Shown here: piece by piece, positions 51,691-60,452 of the stretch
Layout of the letters: every line of letters begins with the position of its first letter
Position numbering within the stretch: position 1 is the stretch's first letter
NCBI GenBank assembly: GCA_943370145.1
Contig: CALRPY020000007.1
Location: 1-64,000 of the forward strand
Source: Ga0077536 sp943370145
Lineage (GTDB): Bacteria; Pseudomonadota; Gammaproteobacteria; Ga0077536
DNA length: 64,000 nucleotides
Direction: 5' to 3'
Program-made: the position numbers and the translations under genes
Notes under the pieces: generated by a model
Told to the model about the DNA's origin: nothing
The model's database searches: none
What the model saw: only the letters and a program-made list of their open reading frames with translations

Positions 51691-53046
51691 ATGATCGGAT
51701 TCGAAACCATCGGCAGCGCCACGATCATCGCCTACGATGACGTGCCGGTTCTGACCACCGACGCGTGGATCAATGACGATGCTTATTTCGGGTCCTGGGC
51801 CCATGACTACGAAATCCCAGCGGCGCAGATGGACGCGATTCGCCGCGCCCGTTATCACTGGTTCAGTCATGGCCACCCGGACCACCTGAACATCGACGCG
51901 CTACCGATGCTCACTGGTGGCCAGTTTCTGCTGTCTGATCACTACGGCAAGCGCATCTATAACGACCTGGTCACCGCTGGCCATAACGTGCGAATCCTGC
52001 GCGACCGGGTGTGGGAGAATCTCTCGCCGCGCATCCGGGTCTGCTCCTTCGCGAACCAGAACCAGGACTCGGTGTTGCTCATTGACGTCAATGGACGCCT
52101 TGTCATTGACGCCAACGACTCCCCTGATTTCGGCGCTGCGTGGCACATCCGGCGCATCGCAAAGCGCTATGGTCTGGTTTACCTGTGCCAGCTTCACGGC
52201 TGGGGCGGGGCGGATATGCTTAATCTTTACGACTCGGAAGGCCGTTCGGTGACGGATATCGCGGGCAAGCGCCGGGCCATTGCACCGAGGGCCCAGCGCG
52301 CGGCTTTGCAGTTTGGCGCCAATCGGGTTATCCCGTTTTCGTCCTTCCACCGCTTCCAACGTGCGGACAGCGTCTGGGCCAATGCGTTGGTGCCTGAGCT
52401 TCCCGACTACCAGGCGGAAGCCCGTGTGAGCGGGCCTCAGATGCTGCCGGCCTTCTTGCGGGTAAATTGCGAGACGGACGAAATTACTGAGCTGGCACCT
52501 GCCAGGGTGCCGCTGGAGATAAAACCTCCTGAAGCATTCGGTGACAACTGGAGCGATCCGCTTGAGGACGCGGATCTGCCGTTGATCGAGCGTTATTTCC
52601 GCGAGCGTGAGCACTTGGCGAGACACTTCGGCTTCATCGAGGTCAGGGTCGGGGGCAGGAGTCATGCGGTGCGCCTGAATCCGGCGCTCAAGGACCGCGG
52701 CATCACCTTCGAGGCCCCGCGGCACTCGCTCATGACTTGCCTGGAATGGCAGATTTTCGACGATATGCTTATCGGCAATTATATGAAGACGACGCTACAC
52801 GGCGTCGAGAGCCTGTACCCGGACTTCAGCCCTTACGTGGCGAAGTTCGCGGATAATGGCGGTGCCAAGTCGGGTCAGGAACTGAGCGTCTACTTTCATC
52901 ACTATCGAATGCGCGATCCGGTTGGCTTGATGATTACCCGTTTTGCGACGGCCAGCGAGCAGATGGTCCGTACTTTTGCAGGCGAGGATTCCAGGGCATT
53001 TCGCATGGCGAAGCGGATCTATTACTCGCTGGCATCGCGCCGCTGA
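51691..53046 (+). CDS. MBL-fold metallohydrolase-like protein
   Basis: 451 residues. The metallo-beta-lactamase motif is S-H-G-H-P-D-H at 59-65 (His60, His62, Asp64, His65). D-A-N-D near 140 could be the bridging Asp, and L-H-G-W-G-G-A-D near 166 holds a further His. The C-terminal ~230 residues are not typical of MBL enzymes and may form a separate domain. No signal peptide, so probably cytoplasmic. The gene lies 10 bases after the deacetylase-like gene, at the end of the plus-strand block. It may act on a nucleotide sugar or lipid-linked glycan; the substrate is not evident. Confidence 0.75.
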   Translation: MIGFETIGSATIIAYDDVPVLTTDAWINDDAYFGSWAHDYEIPAAQMDAIRRARYHWFSHGHPDHLNIDALPMLTGGQFLLSDHYGKRIYNDLVTAGHNVRILRDRVWENLSPRIRVCSFANQNQDSVLLIDVNGRLVIDANDSPDFGAAWHIRRIAKRYGLVYLCQLHGWGGADMLNLYDSEGRSVTDIAGKRRAIAPRAQRAALQFGANRVIPFSSFHRFQRADSVWANALVPELPDYQAEARVSGPQMLPAFLRVNCETDEITELAPARVPLEIKPPEAFGDNWSDPLEDADLPLIERYFREREHLARHFGFIEVRVGGRSHAVRLNPALKDRGITFEAPRHSLMTCLEWQIFDDMLIGNYMKTTLHGVESLYPDFSPYVAKFADNGGAKSGQELSVYFHHYRMRDPVGLMITRFATASEQMVRTFAGEDSRAFRMAKRIYYSLASRR

Positions 53047-53062
53047 GGATTGACGAGCGCGC

Positions 53063-53890
53063 TTATTGGCCGACGTCGGGAGTCTGGGTGAACCAGGTAA
53101 TGCGCATGGGCAGTTTGCGCTGAGACAGCAAGCCGCGTCGCAGCATCTCGCGCACGGCTCGTTCATGCCTTAAGCCGCGATCTCTGACCTGGTACAACCG
53201 CCCCTTGCCCGCCTGGGGCACTCCGAAGCGCTCGCCTTTGGCAAGGCGACTCACGAACTCGCTGTACACCCCGGCGCTGTCGCGTACCGCGCGCCAGAAC
53301 AGCGTTAGCTCGTCGTCGCCGGGTTTCACCTCCGGACAGACGTGGGCAATAAGTTGCCCTGTATCGATTCCGGCGTTGATGTAGTGGAGTGTGCAGCCAA
53401 CCTTTTCAGGCTCGCCGTTATGCAGCGCCCAGAAAGTGCAATCCGCGCCGCGGTACTCGGGCGAGAGTCCTCCGTGGAGGTTGACGATGCCGAGACGGCC
53501 GCCCTTCAGCAGTTCGCCGCGAATCAGCGAGGTGCCGAACACGCATACGAGGTCCGGCTGTAGTTCATCCAGCCAGTGCACGACGTCCGGATGGTTGATG
53601 TAAGTGCAGCGGCGAACGAGCTCCGGCCTCGTCAGTGCCGGCGTACCGTTTGGAAAGAAGAATTTGGTCTCGCCGTTGCTCGAATAGCGCGGGCGATCGC
53701 GCAGCCAGCGCCAGATCTTCGGCAGCAGCACGCGGGGACGAAGTTTCTTCAAGGTTTTGCCGAGGCCCGGCTCGCGGCCGCCCTCGTGAACGATGGCTAC
53801 CACGTCGGCCGCTTCACAGAGGGCGTTTGCAACGTAGAGATGACGCGGGCTTTGCCCGCAGAGCACCATGAGGCGCAAGCGCTTGCTCAT
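53063..53890 (-). CDS. Formyltransferase (Fmt/ArnA-type) for a probable amino sugar
   Basis: 275 residues from the ATG at 53890. The upstream frame is inside the toroid gene and is discarded. The formyltransferase catalytic residues Asn137 and His139 (V-N-L-H-G-G-L-S-P-E-Y-R-G) and Asp176 (A-G-I-D-T-G) are intact, as in Fmt and ArnA. It would use 10-formyl-THF to N-formylate a substrate. The glycan context points to an amino sugar rather than Met-tRNA. Its start overlaps the stop of the alpha/alpha-toroid gene (ATGA) on the same strand, so the two are coupled. Confidence 0.85.
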   Translation of the reverse strand: MSKRLRLMVLCGQSPRHLYVANALCEAADVVAIVHEGGREPGLGKTLKKLRPRVLLPKIWRWLRDRPRYSSNGETKFFFPNGTPALTRPELVRRCTYINHPDVVHWLDELQPDLVCVFGTSLIRGELLKGGRLGIVNLHGGLSPEYRGADCTFWALHNGEPEKVGCTLHYINAGIDTGQLIAHVCPEVKPGDDELTLFWRAVRDSAGVYSEFVSRLAKGERFGVPQAGKGRLYQVRDRGLRHERAVREMLRRGLLSQRKLPMRITWFTQTPDVGQ

Positions 53891-55092
53891 GCCGGCTTGG
53901 CCTCGGGCAGGCGCGGCAGCGCCTTGCCGGTCAATTCCATCAACAGCGCATCGGCGAAGAATTTCGCTGCCCAGTTGGGGAATTCGAAACGTGAGTACGC
54001 ACCCCAGATCGGGCTCGAACCCGGAATAGCGCCGCGCACGATCGGGTCCGGGTCGTCGAGGCGCTGCGTGGTCTTCACGTAATCGATGGCCTTGCGCGCC
54101 GCGGCCTGCCAGCGCGCCTCGCCGTCGAGTTGGTACAGGCGCTGCCAGCACAGCGCCATCTGCGCGACACCCGTCACGCAGGCGTAGGTAGCGCTCGGGC
54201 GCCAGCCGTCAGCGTAGGTGCCTGCGAGCCAACCGTCGTCACGCTGCCGCTCGAGGATGCGGCCGGCGGCGAGGCGGGCGGCGGCGAGGTAGCGCTCCTC
54301 GCCGAGCAATGCGCCGACCTCGATGAAGCCGCGGATCGCGTAGGCGATGGTGTGGGTGAACGGGTCGCGGGTCGGCACGAAGGCATTCGTGCGAAACCAG
54401 CCGCTGGGAGTCTGCTGCGTAAGCGCCCAGTCGAGATTGCGCCTGGCGGCCGCGGCGAACCGAGGCTCATTCGCCGCCAAGCCCATGCTGGCAAGCGCCC
54501 AGATCGCGCGCGTGTTGTAGACGTGCGGCACGCCGTTGTGTTCGAAGCGGCGGTAGCAGCCATCCTCGTCCTGCTGGTGCGCGAGCCAGTGCGCGGCTCT
54601 CACGCCGGCCGTCAGGCAATCCTCGCGACCGAGTTCGAGCCAGCCGGCGACAAGTCCGTGCATGATCTGGCCCTGGTTGAAGATCACCGGATGGCTTCCC
54701 GGCTCGCCGAAGTGCCCGGGGAAGGCGCCGTCCGCGGCCTGCAGCGACAGTTCCCAGTCGATCATCCGGCCCGCGCGTCGGCTGTATTCCTCGTTGCCGA
54801 GATGCGCTGCTGCGGCGAGGAAGGTCTCAATGATGTAGCCGGTCGTCTCCGGGTATCCAGGCAGCCAACCGTCCTCGAAGCTCCAGCCGGCGGCCACGCC
54901 GCCCGCATCCTGCTTGCCGTCGCGTTCGTCCTGGGCGCGGCAGAGCCAGTCAAGCGCCGCCGCGAGGTGTCGCTCATGGCTTGCGGCCGTCTGGCGGGCG
55001 GGCGTGCCGAGGTCGGCGGCGATAAGGCCCATGTGTCGCGGGTGCCACGGGCGGTAACGGAACGGAAGCTTCAGGAGATCCAGGACGTTCAT
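53887..55092 (-). CDS. Alpha/alpha-toroid (terpene-cyclase/glycan-hydrolase-fold) protein
   Basis: 401 residues from the ATG at 55092. Longer readings run into the CapK-like gene. Repeating helix pairs carry Trp/Gly-rich turns: A-L-D-W-L-C-R-A-Q-D near 46, G-W-S-F-E-D-G-W-L-P-G-Y-P-E-T-T-G-Y near 69-86, H-Q-Q-D-E-D-G-C-Y near 194 and S-G-W-F-R-T-N near 252. This pattern is that of (alpha/alpha)6 toroids such as prenyltransferase/squalene-cyclase-like or unsaturated-glycan hydrolase proteins. No catalytic Asp-rich motif is certain. Lying between the formyltransferase and a CapK-like ligase, it is more likely glycan-related than terpenoid-related. Confidence 0.65.
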   Translation of the reverse strand: MNVLDLLKLPFRYRPWHPRHMGLIAADLGTPARQTAASHERHLAAALDWLCRAQDERDGKQDAGGVAAGWSFEDGWLPGYPETTGYIIETFLAAAAHLGNEEYSRRAGRMIDWELSLQAADGAFPGHFGEPGSHPVIFNQGQIMHGLVAGWLELGREDCLTAGVRAAHWLAHQQDEDGCYRRFEHNGVPHVYNTRAIWALASMGLAANEPRFAAAARRNLDWALTQQTPSGWFRTNAFVPTRDPFTHTIAYAIRGFIEVGALLGEERYLAAARLAAGRILERQRDDGWLAGTYADGWRPSATYACVTGVAQMALCWQRLYQLDGEARWQAAARKAIDYVKTTQRLDDPDPIVRGAIPGSSPIWGAYSRFEFPNWAAKFFADALLMELTGKALPRLPEAKPA

Positions 55093-55097
55093 GCGGT

Positions 55098-56486
55098 TCA
55101 GTCTCGGGAGCAGGCCTGCGCGAGCGCGCCGGCGGGTTTCACGTGGCTCACCACGTAGCGGTGCTTGCCCGACGCTTCGGGAGCGAGGTCGTCGACGAGT
55201 TCGATCTTCACGGCGACCTCCTCGCCAAGGCGTGCGCGCAGCCCCTGTACTATTTCCGTTTCCGCGCCGGCCTGCCAACGCGCGCCCGGCATCACCAGGA
55301 CTTCCATCTCACGCGGCGAATGCTGGATGCACTTGAAGCGCTCAACACCCTCGATCGCGCGCAGCACGTAGATCACGGCCAGCGCGTGCATGATTGTGCC
55401 GTCCGCCGCGACCACGAAATCGGTCTGTCGGCCACTGACGGTCTCCAGTACGTGAAGCCCGCGCCCGCCCGGGTCTTGCCGGTCAGAGAGGGTCACGATA
55501 TCCCCGGTGCGATAGCGGATGAAGGGCTGGGCCGAGGAGGTGAGGCCGGTGATCACGGCCTCGCCCGGCACGCCGGGCGCGCAGGGCCGCCCCGCTTCGT
55601 CCAGCACTTCCAGTACATGCGATTCGCTCAGCTGGAGCATCACGCCGCCGGGCGCTTCGTGGGCCGTGAAGCCGATGTCGCGGCTGCCGAACTCGTTGGC
55701 CACCGGTACGCCGAACACACGCCCGATGAGTTCACGTTGATGCGGATAGAGCGGCTCGCCGGTCGTGCACACGACGCGCAGCCGCGGCAGGCGCATGGGT
55801 CTGCCGCAGGCTTCCGCGTGCGCCGCGAGCAGCGCGATGCTGGAGGCGTAACCGTACAGACAGACCGGTTTCCACTTCTGGAGCGCCTCGAGATAGTCGT
55901 CCATCGTTGCGGGCGTCATCGCGAAGGCGTTCAGCACGAGCTGGTTGATCAAGCGGTCCCGCAGGGTCTTGATGCGGTCGGTCTTCGCGAGTTCCACGGG
56001 CGCGCCCCACAGATAGGCTTCGCGCTCGCCCGGCTCCACGCCCCACCAGCGCCGGGCCCGCATGCGGCCGGCGGCGTCCGAAGCCTGGCGTTCGCGGCCG
56101 AAGAAAAACACCAGCGGCTCGCCGGAGGATCCACCCGTGTTGTAGCGGAAGGCGCCGCCGGGCACGCCAAGCCAGGCGATGCGGTCGCGCTGCGTGCGTG
56201 CGTCGTGCTTGTTCATGGTAGGCAGGCAAGCGAGGTCGGTCAGCTGGAAATTGCCAGCGCGAATCCCGTCTACGGATCCGGCTTGTTGGAAATGCGCCGC
56301 GTGCCACGGGCTTTGATCCAGCGCGGTCTGCAGCAGCCGGTTCAGCTTTCGGCGCTGAAGTTCCTCCAGGTCGCCGCGTGAGAGCCACTGCGAGTTTTCG
56401 AGTTCGGCCAGATACGCAAACGTCGGCCGCCGGCAGGCTAATTCCTGCAGTGGATAGATGACGCGCCTGGCAATCCATGGACTCAT
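55098..56486 (-). CDS. CapK/PaaK-like adenylate-forming ligase
   Basis: 462 residues of the phenylacetate-CoA ligase/CapK family. Visible parts are the Thr/Ser-Gly-rich loop Y-N-T-G-G-S-S-G-E-P near 115-124, a G-Y-A-S-S region near 205, N-E-F-G-S-R-D near 249 and Y-R-T-G-D near 315. Members activate carboxylic acids as acyl-adenylates. CapK-type proteins occur in capsule loci and may activate an amino or hydroxy acid for attachment to the polymer. It is followed after 5 bases by the toroid-protein gene and lies 13 bases after the large fusion gene. The actual acid is unknown. Confidence 0.82.
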   Translation of the reverse strand: MSPWIARRVIYPLQELACRRPTFAYLAELENSQWLSRGDLEELQRRKLNRLLQTALDQSPWHAAHFQQAGSVDGIRAGNFQLTDLACLPTMNKHDARTQRDRIAWLGVPGGAFRYNTGGSSGEPLVFFFGRERQASDAAGRMRARRWWGVEPGEREAYLWGAPVELAKTDRIKTLRDRLINQLVLNAFAMTPATMDDYLEALQKWKPVCLYGYASSIALLAAHAEACGRPMRLPRLRVVCTTGEPLYPHQRELIGRVFGVPVANEFGSRDIGFTAHEAPGGVMLQLSESHVLEVLDEAGRPCAPGVPGEAVITGLTSSAQPFIRYRTGDIVTLSDRQDPGGRGLHVLETVSGRQTDFVVAADGTIMHALAVIYVLRAIEGVERFKCIQHSPREMEVLVMPGARWQAGAETEIVQGLRARLGEEVAVKIELVDDLAPEASGKHRYVVSHVKPAGALAQACSRD

Positions 56487-56499
56487 GTCTGTCGTCGCA

Positions 56500-59400
56500 T
56501 CAGCTGGCCGCTAAAGCGGTATCGGTTGACGATTCATTCATCACGATATCGTCGTCGCGGAGAAATTCCTGTAGTTGCGCGGCCAATGCCTTCGTAACCG
56601 CTGGTTCCTGCGCGCGCACATCATGCAGGCATTCAGGGTCGACGACGGTGTCGTAGAGTCGTAGCAGGCAGCCCTGTCGCAAAGGCTGGTACACGAGCTT
56701 CCAGCGGCCCTGGATCACGCTGCGGTCCTTCGCTTCGACGAGCGTCCGCCGGTAACTCGGCTTGAAGGCGAGCGTGCCGGAAACCTGGTCCGGAATTTCG
56801 AGCAGTTCCACCACGCCGGGATAGCGCAGGTGATCCGGGTGCTGGCCGGGCACATCGGTAAGCCATATACCGGTTTCGTTGTAGGCGAGCCGGTCGCGCG
56901 GGCTCTGGGTGCCGCGCAGGATGCCCGCAAGCGAGCTGCCGTCCATCTTCGCGGGCGGTTCGACCCCGGCCAGTTCGAGCAGGGTGGGTGCTAGGTCGAT
57001 GGTGCGTACCGTCGAGGTGACTTCACGCGCGCTCGGATGGCGCGGGTCGCTGATGATGAGCGGCACTCGTGACGAGAAATCCCCCAGCGCGGAATTGCCC
57101 TGACCCCAGGCGCCGTGCTCGAAGAATTCCATGCCATGGTCCGAGTACACCACCACCACCGTGTCGTTCGCGAGGCCTGAGCGCTCGAGATGCGCGAGCA
57201 GCAGCCCCACCTCGTGATCGAACTGCGCGACGCAGCCGTCATAGAGATGCAGGATCTGCTCGAGGTCGAACTCCTCCCGCGGCTCGGCCTGACGGCGGAT
57301 GATGTCGAAGGGGTCGGTGAGCCGCGCCATCGCGAACTTCGATTCCCCGGCATAGCCGGGGGCACTGTACAGCGTGTACCAGGGGTACTCCGAGGCAAAG
57401 GGCGGGTGCGTGGTGGAGAAGAACGCGTTCAACAGGAAAGGCCGCTCCCCATCGGCCAGCGCGGACACCAGCCAGCGGGCCTGGCGCCCCAGCTGCGTCG
57501 TGAGCGGCACGCCGCCCAGATAGTAGAGCTCCGGCAGCAGCATGCGCCCCAGCCGGTTGTGCACGAACAGCGACACGAACAGGCGCAGGTCCTTCGGGCC
57601 CTGGCGGATGAGGTATTTCAGGTTCCACTGGTCCGTCGGCAGATCGAGATGATCGAAGCCGAAATCGAACTTTCCCATGTCGGCGCCACACCAGTCGGAG
57701 ACTGCAGCGCCGCGGTAGCCGGCGCGGGCGAGGAGGGCGGGCAGCGCCTCCACGGGCAGGCGCGCTTCCGTGTCCGAGACGAAGTTGTCGCGAATGCCGT
57801 GCACGTGGGGCCAGGTGCCCGTGAGCAGCGAGACGAGACTCGGCGCAGTGCGGGCGCAGGGCACGTAGCACTGGGTGAACATCGTCCCGCGCGCGCGCAG
57901 GCGGTCTATGTGCGGCGTAAGCCCGCGATTCAGACGGTCCGCGCGCAGGGTGTCGGAACCGATCATGAGGATGTTCGGAGGGCCGGAAGTCCTGCGTGCT
58001 TTCGACGGCGCGGCCTCCGGGGTCCATGTGCTCCATGCATAGACGGACGCCACGCAGGCCGTGACTCCGGCAAGCGCGGCGAAAGCCGCGAGCCGGCCGT
58101 CCAGCCACAGGCTGTGCATGGCGCAGCCAATCGTGCCCAACGCCAGCAAGGCCGCAATGATGGTCAATGCCTGGATTCTCGCGGGTGAGAGCGCCCTCCA
58201 CAGGGGGTACAGGCGGCTCACCCGGTAGTGCATCGACGCGACGAGCAGGCCGGGGTTGTAGAGCAGCTTGCGGGTGAACTGCAGCACCGTCACCACCAGA
58301 ATGCCGGCAAGTGACGCGATGACCGAGCCGGTGGTCGTCGCTCCGCCATCACCGCATACCGTGGCGGCATGGTAGATCAGCGACCCGGCGGCAGCCATCA
58401 GGAAGAGCAGCACGAAGGCCCAGGCCGACAGCCGCAACACCGCGCCGGTCACGTGGATGCGGTAGGGGCGCAGATGATCGCGTTGCAGTCCCGGGCCCGT
58501 CTGGGTGAAGTCGAGCAGCGACTTCGCAAGCAGCGCCAGCGCGGCCAGCGCCGCGGTGGAGAGTGGCGGCAGCGCGGTATGCCAGGGCACGGCGCGCATG
58601 TTGGTGATCGCGAGGCCGGTGCCGACGACGGCAGCGCACGTGGCCAGGCCGAGCCGGCGCACGCCGGGCTCGAAGCCGAGCGGCAGGCGCCGCCGCTTCG
58701 ACGCCTCGCGCATGCCCCGGATCTCGCCGAGCGAGGCGGCGCAGCGCACCAGGTAGAAGCGCCGCTTCTGCCAGGACAGTGCGAAGACGACGTGCAGCAG
58801 GTAGGTCAGTAGCTTGCGCCAGGCGAAGAGGGGTACGCCCAGCCCGGAATGCCGGAGCCGCGCTGTCGAGCGCGTGCGCTGGTAGCCCTTGCGCACGATG
58901 TACGACAGCGTAAGCCGCTCGAGATCGACGTAGTGGTACTGCACGAAGCCCGGCCAGTAGAGCAGCTTCGCGCCACGGCGCAGCGCGCGGATCACGTATT
59001 CGCTGTCCTCGCCACCGCCGAGATCGTGGCCCGTGGGGCCCAGTTCCGTCGAGAATTGGCCCGCTAGCTCGAAGACGTGGCGTCGCAGGACGAGGTTGCC
59101 GCCACCGGGCACCGGACCGTCCTCGTCGGTAATCGATTTGGCTGCCGGGCCCTGGTCATAGCGCGGCACGGGCAGTGGATAGATGCGAAAGGGGCCCTCG
59201 TCGTGGACCCAACGGGGCTCGGCGCCGGTCCAGTCGGGCAGGATGCGCCCGCAGAACACGTCGATTACGGGATGCGAGGCGGCCGCGCGTTCGATCTCCA
59301 GGAGGTAGTCGACATCCACGCGGTGGTCGTCGTCCACGAAGGCCGTAAGCTCGGTGCGAAGCTCGGGAATGCCGCGATTCAGCGCGTGCGACTTGCCGGG

Positions 59401-59610
59401 TGTCGGCTCCGCGATCCAGCGGAGCGGAATCCGCCCGTCGTCGACTGTACGGTAGCGTTCCAGCAGTTCGTGGGTACCGTCGCTGCAGTTGTTGGCGACG
59501 ACCAGAAGCTCCACCGGCTGTCGGGGCCGCCGCGCGGCGTTCAGCGAGGCGAGCACCCGTTCGAGGAGTTCCGCGCGGTTGTGCGTGCAAATAAGGACGG
59601 TGATCGCCAT
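56500..59610 (-). CDS. Fusion of family 2 glycosyltransferase, membrane domain and sulfatase-fold (alkaline phosphatase superfamily) domain
   Basis: 1036 residues. Residues 1-250 are a GT2 domain (I-T-V-L-I-C-T-H-N-R-A near 3-13, A-F-V-D-D-D-H at 90-96, G-G-E-D-S-E near 199). Residues ~265-530 contain about seven membrane helices. Residues ~545-1036 are an alkaline-phosphatase-superfamily domain: P-N-I-L-M-I-G-S-D-T-L-R-A-D at 545-558 (metal Asp553), T-A-P-S-L-V-S-L-L-T-G at 588-598 and V-Y-S-D-H-G near 830. At the nucleophile position sulfatases have Cys (C-x-P-S-R), but this protein has Thr588 and Leu592. It therefore lacks the formylglycine Cys and the Arg, and is more like a phospho-transferase or phosphodiesterase with a Thr nucleophile. 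It may attach a glycan and a phospho group at the membrane. Confidence 0.8.
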   Translation of the reverse strand: MAITVLICTHNRAELLERVLASLNAARRPRQPVELLVVANNCSDGTHELLERYRTVDDGRIPLRWIAEPTPGKSHALNRGIPELRTELTAFVDDDHRVDVDYLLEIERAAASHPVIDVFCGRILPDWTGAEPRWVHDEGPFRIYPLPVPRYDQGPAAKSITDEDGPVPGGGNLVLRRHVFELAGQFSTELGPTGHDLGGGEDSEYVIRALRRGAKLLYWPGFVQYHYVDLERLTLSYIVRKGYQRTRSTARLRHSGLGVPLFAWRKLLTYLLHVVFALSWQKRRFYLVRCAASLGEIRGMREASKRRRLPLGFEPGVRRLGLATCAAVVGTGLAITNMRAVPWHTALPPLSTAALAALALLAKSLLDFTQTGPGLQRDHLRPYRIHVTGAVLRLSAWAFVLLFLMAAAGSLIYHAATVCGDGGATTTGSVIASLAGILVVTVLQFTRKLLYNPGLLVASMHYRVSRLYPLWRALSPARIQALTIIAALLALGTIGCAMHSLWLDGRLAAFAALAGVTACVASVYAWSTWTPEAAPSKARRTSGPPNILMIGSDTLRADRLNRGLTPHIDRLRARGTMFTQCYVPCARTAPSLVSLLTGTWPHVHGIRDNFVSDTEARLPVEALPALLARAGYRGAAVSDWCGADMGKFDFGFDHLDLPTDQWNLKYLIRQGPKDLRLFVSLFVHNRLGRMLLPELYYLGGVPLTTQLGRQARWLVSALADGERPFLLNAFFSTTHPPFASEYPWYTLYSAPGYAGESKFAMARLTDPFDIIRRQAEPREEFDLEQILHLYDGCVAQFDHEVGLLLAHLERSGLANDTVVVVYSDHGMEFFEHGAWGQGNSALGDFSSRVPLIISDPRHPSAREVTSTVRTIDLAPTLLELAGVEPPAKMDGSSLAGILRGTQSPRDRLAYNETGIWLTDVPGQHPDHLRYPGVVELLEIPDQVSGTLAFKPSYRRTLVEAKDRSVIQGRWKLVYQPLRQGCLLRLYDTVVDPECLHDVRAQEPAVTKALAAQLQEFLRDDDIVMNESSTDTALAAS

Positions 59611-59615
59611 CGTGT

Positions 59616-60452
59616 TCAGCGCCCCAGGCGTGGCAGCAACTGCCGCCAGTAATAGCGGCCGGCCGCTGTCAGGCTGCCGTCGTTGGTTCCGAGGCGGATC
59701 TTGCGCAGCAGTTGGCGCGGTGTGTCGGTGCCGAAGACGTCCAGACGGCGAATGCGGTAGCGGTCGACGTCGCGTCGATTGAAGCCGGATAGCACCGAGA
59801 AGGCCGCCCCGTAGCCTGCGGCTTTGACCGCCGCTACGACGCGCTCGTCATGATGGCCGTAGGGATAGGCGAAGAATTCCACCGGCTGCCCCAGCAGTTC
59901 GCAAAGTTGCCGACGTGAACCGGCAATCTCCTCGTTCAGGGCGCCATCAGGCAGGGTCACGAGGTCCTGGTGCGTCGAAGAGTGCGAGTGGAAGCTGATT
60001 CCGCCAGCGACCATTTCCGATATTTGCCCGGCATCGAGCAGTGGCGTATGCGGCCGCTTCCTGCCAGGTAATTGCATCCAGCGGTCATGGCCACCAATGA
60101 GTCCAGCCACGAGAAAGACCGCAGCCGGCCAGTTCAGCTCACGCAGGAGGGGCCAGGCGTAACGGTGGAGATCGGCGAATCCGTCGTCGAATGTCAGGAC
60201 ACATGGCCTCGGCGGCAGCGAGACGCTGGCGCCACGCAGCCAGGCAGCAAAGGTCTCGATGTGGACCGGCTCGTAGCCGCAATCGGAAAGCGCACGCAGG
60301 TGCGCCTCGAAACGGGCGGGCGTGACGCAGTAATTGTGGTCGTCTGCGGCGTGTGGGACGCCCACCCGGTGGTACATGAGCACCGGGATGCGGGCCGTGT
60401 CCTGTTCTGGTGACGACTCGCGCCCTCCGCGTGCAGTTTCAATGGCCGGCAC
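59616..60452 (-). CDS. Polysaccharide deacetylase (NodB fold)
   Basis: 278 residues. The GTG at 60452 has a perfect GGAGG ribosome binding site and overlaps the upstream glycosyltransferase by 14 bases. Longer frames would start inside that gene. NodB motifs are complete: V-L-M-Y-H-R-V near 24, V-L-T-F-D-D-G-F near 84-91, S-F-H-S-H-S-S-T-H (H-S-S-T-H metal motif near 152), F-A-Y-P-Y-G near 190. No clear signal peptide. It probably deacetylates the polymer or its lipid-linked precursor. It lies between the fusion gene and a family 4 glycosyltransferase. Confidence 0.88.
   Translation of the reverse strand: MPAIETARGGRESSPEQDTARIPVLMYHRVGVPHAADDHNYCVTPARFEAHLRALSDCGYEPVHIETFAAWLRGASVSLPPRPCVLTFDDGFADLHRYAWPLLRELNWPAAVFLVAGLIGGHDRWMQLPGRKRPHTPLLDAGQISEMVAGGISFHSHSSTHQDLVTLPDGALNEEIAGSRRQLCELLGQPVEFFAYPYGHHDERVVAAVKAAGYGAAFSVLSGFNRRDVDRYRIRRLDVFGTDTPRQLLRKIRLGTNDGSLTAAGRYYWRQLLPRLGR

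Noticed and set aside
56500..59610. Active sulfatase call for the C-terminal domain of the large fusion
   Set aside because: The formylglycine Cys and following Arg are replaced by Thr588 and Leu592, so a sulfatase assignment is not supported.
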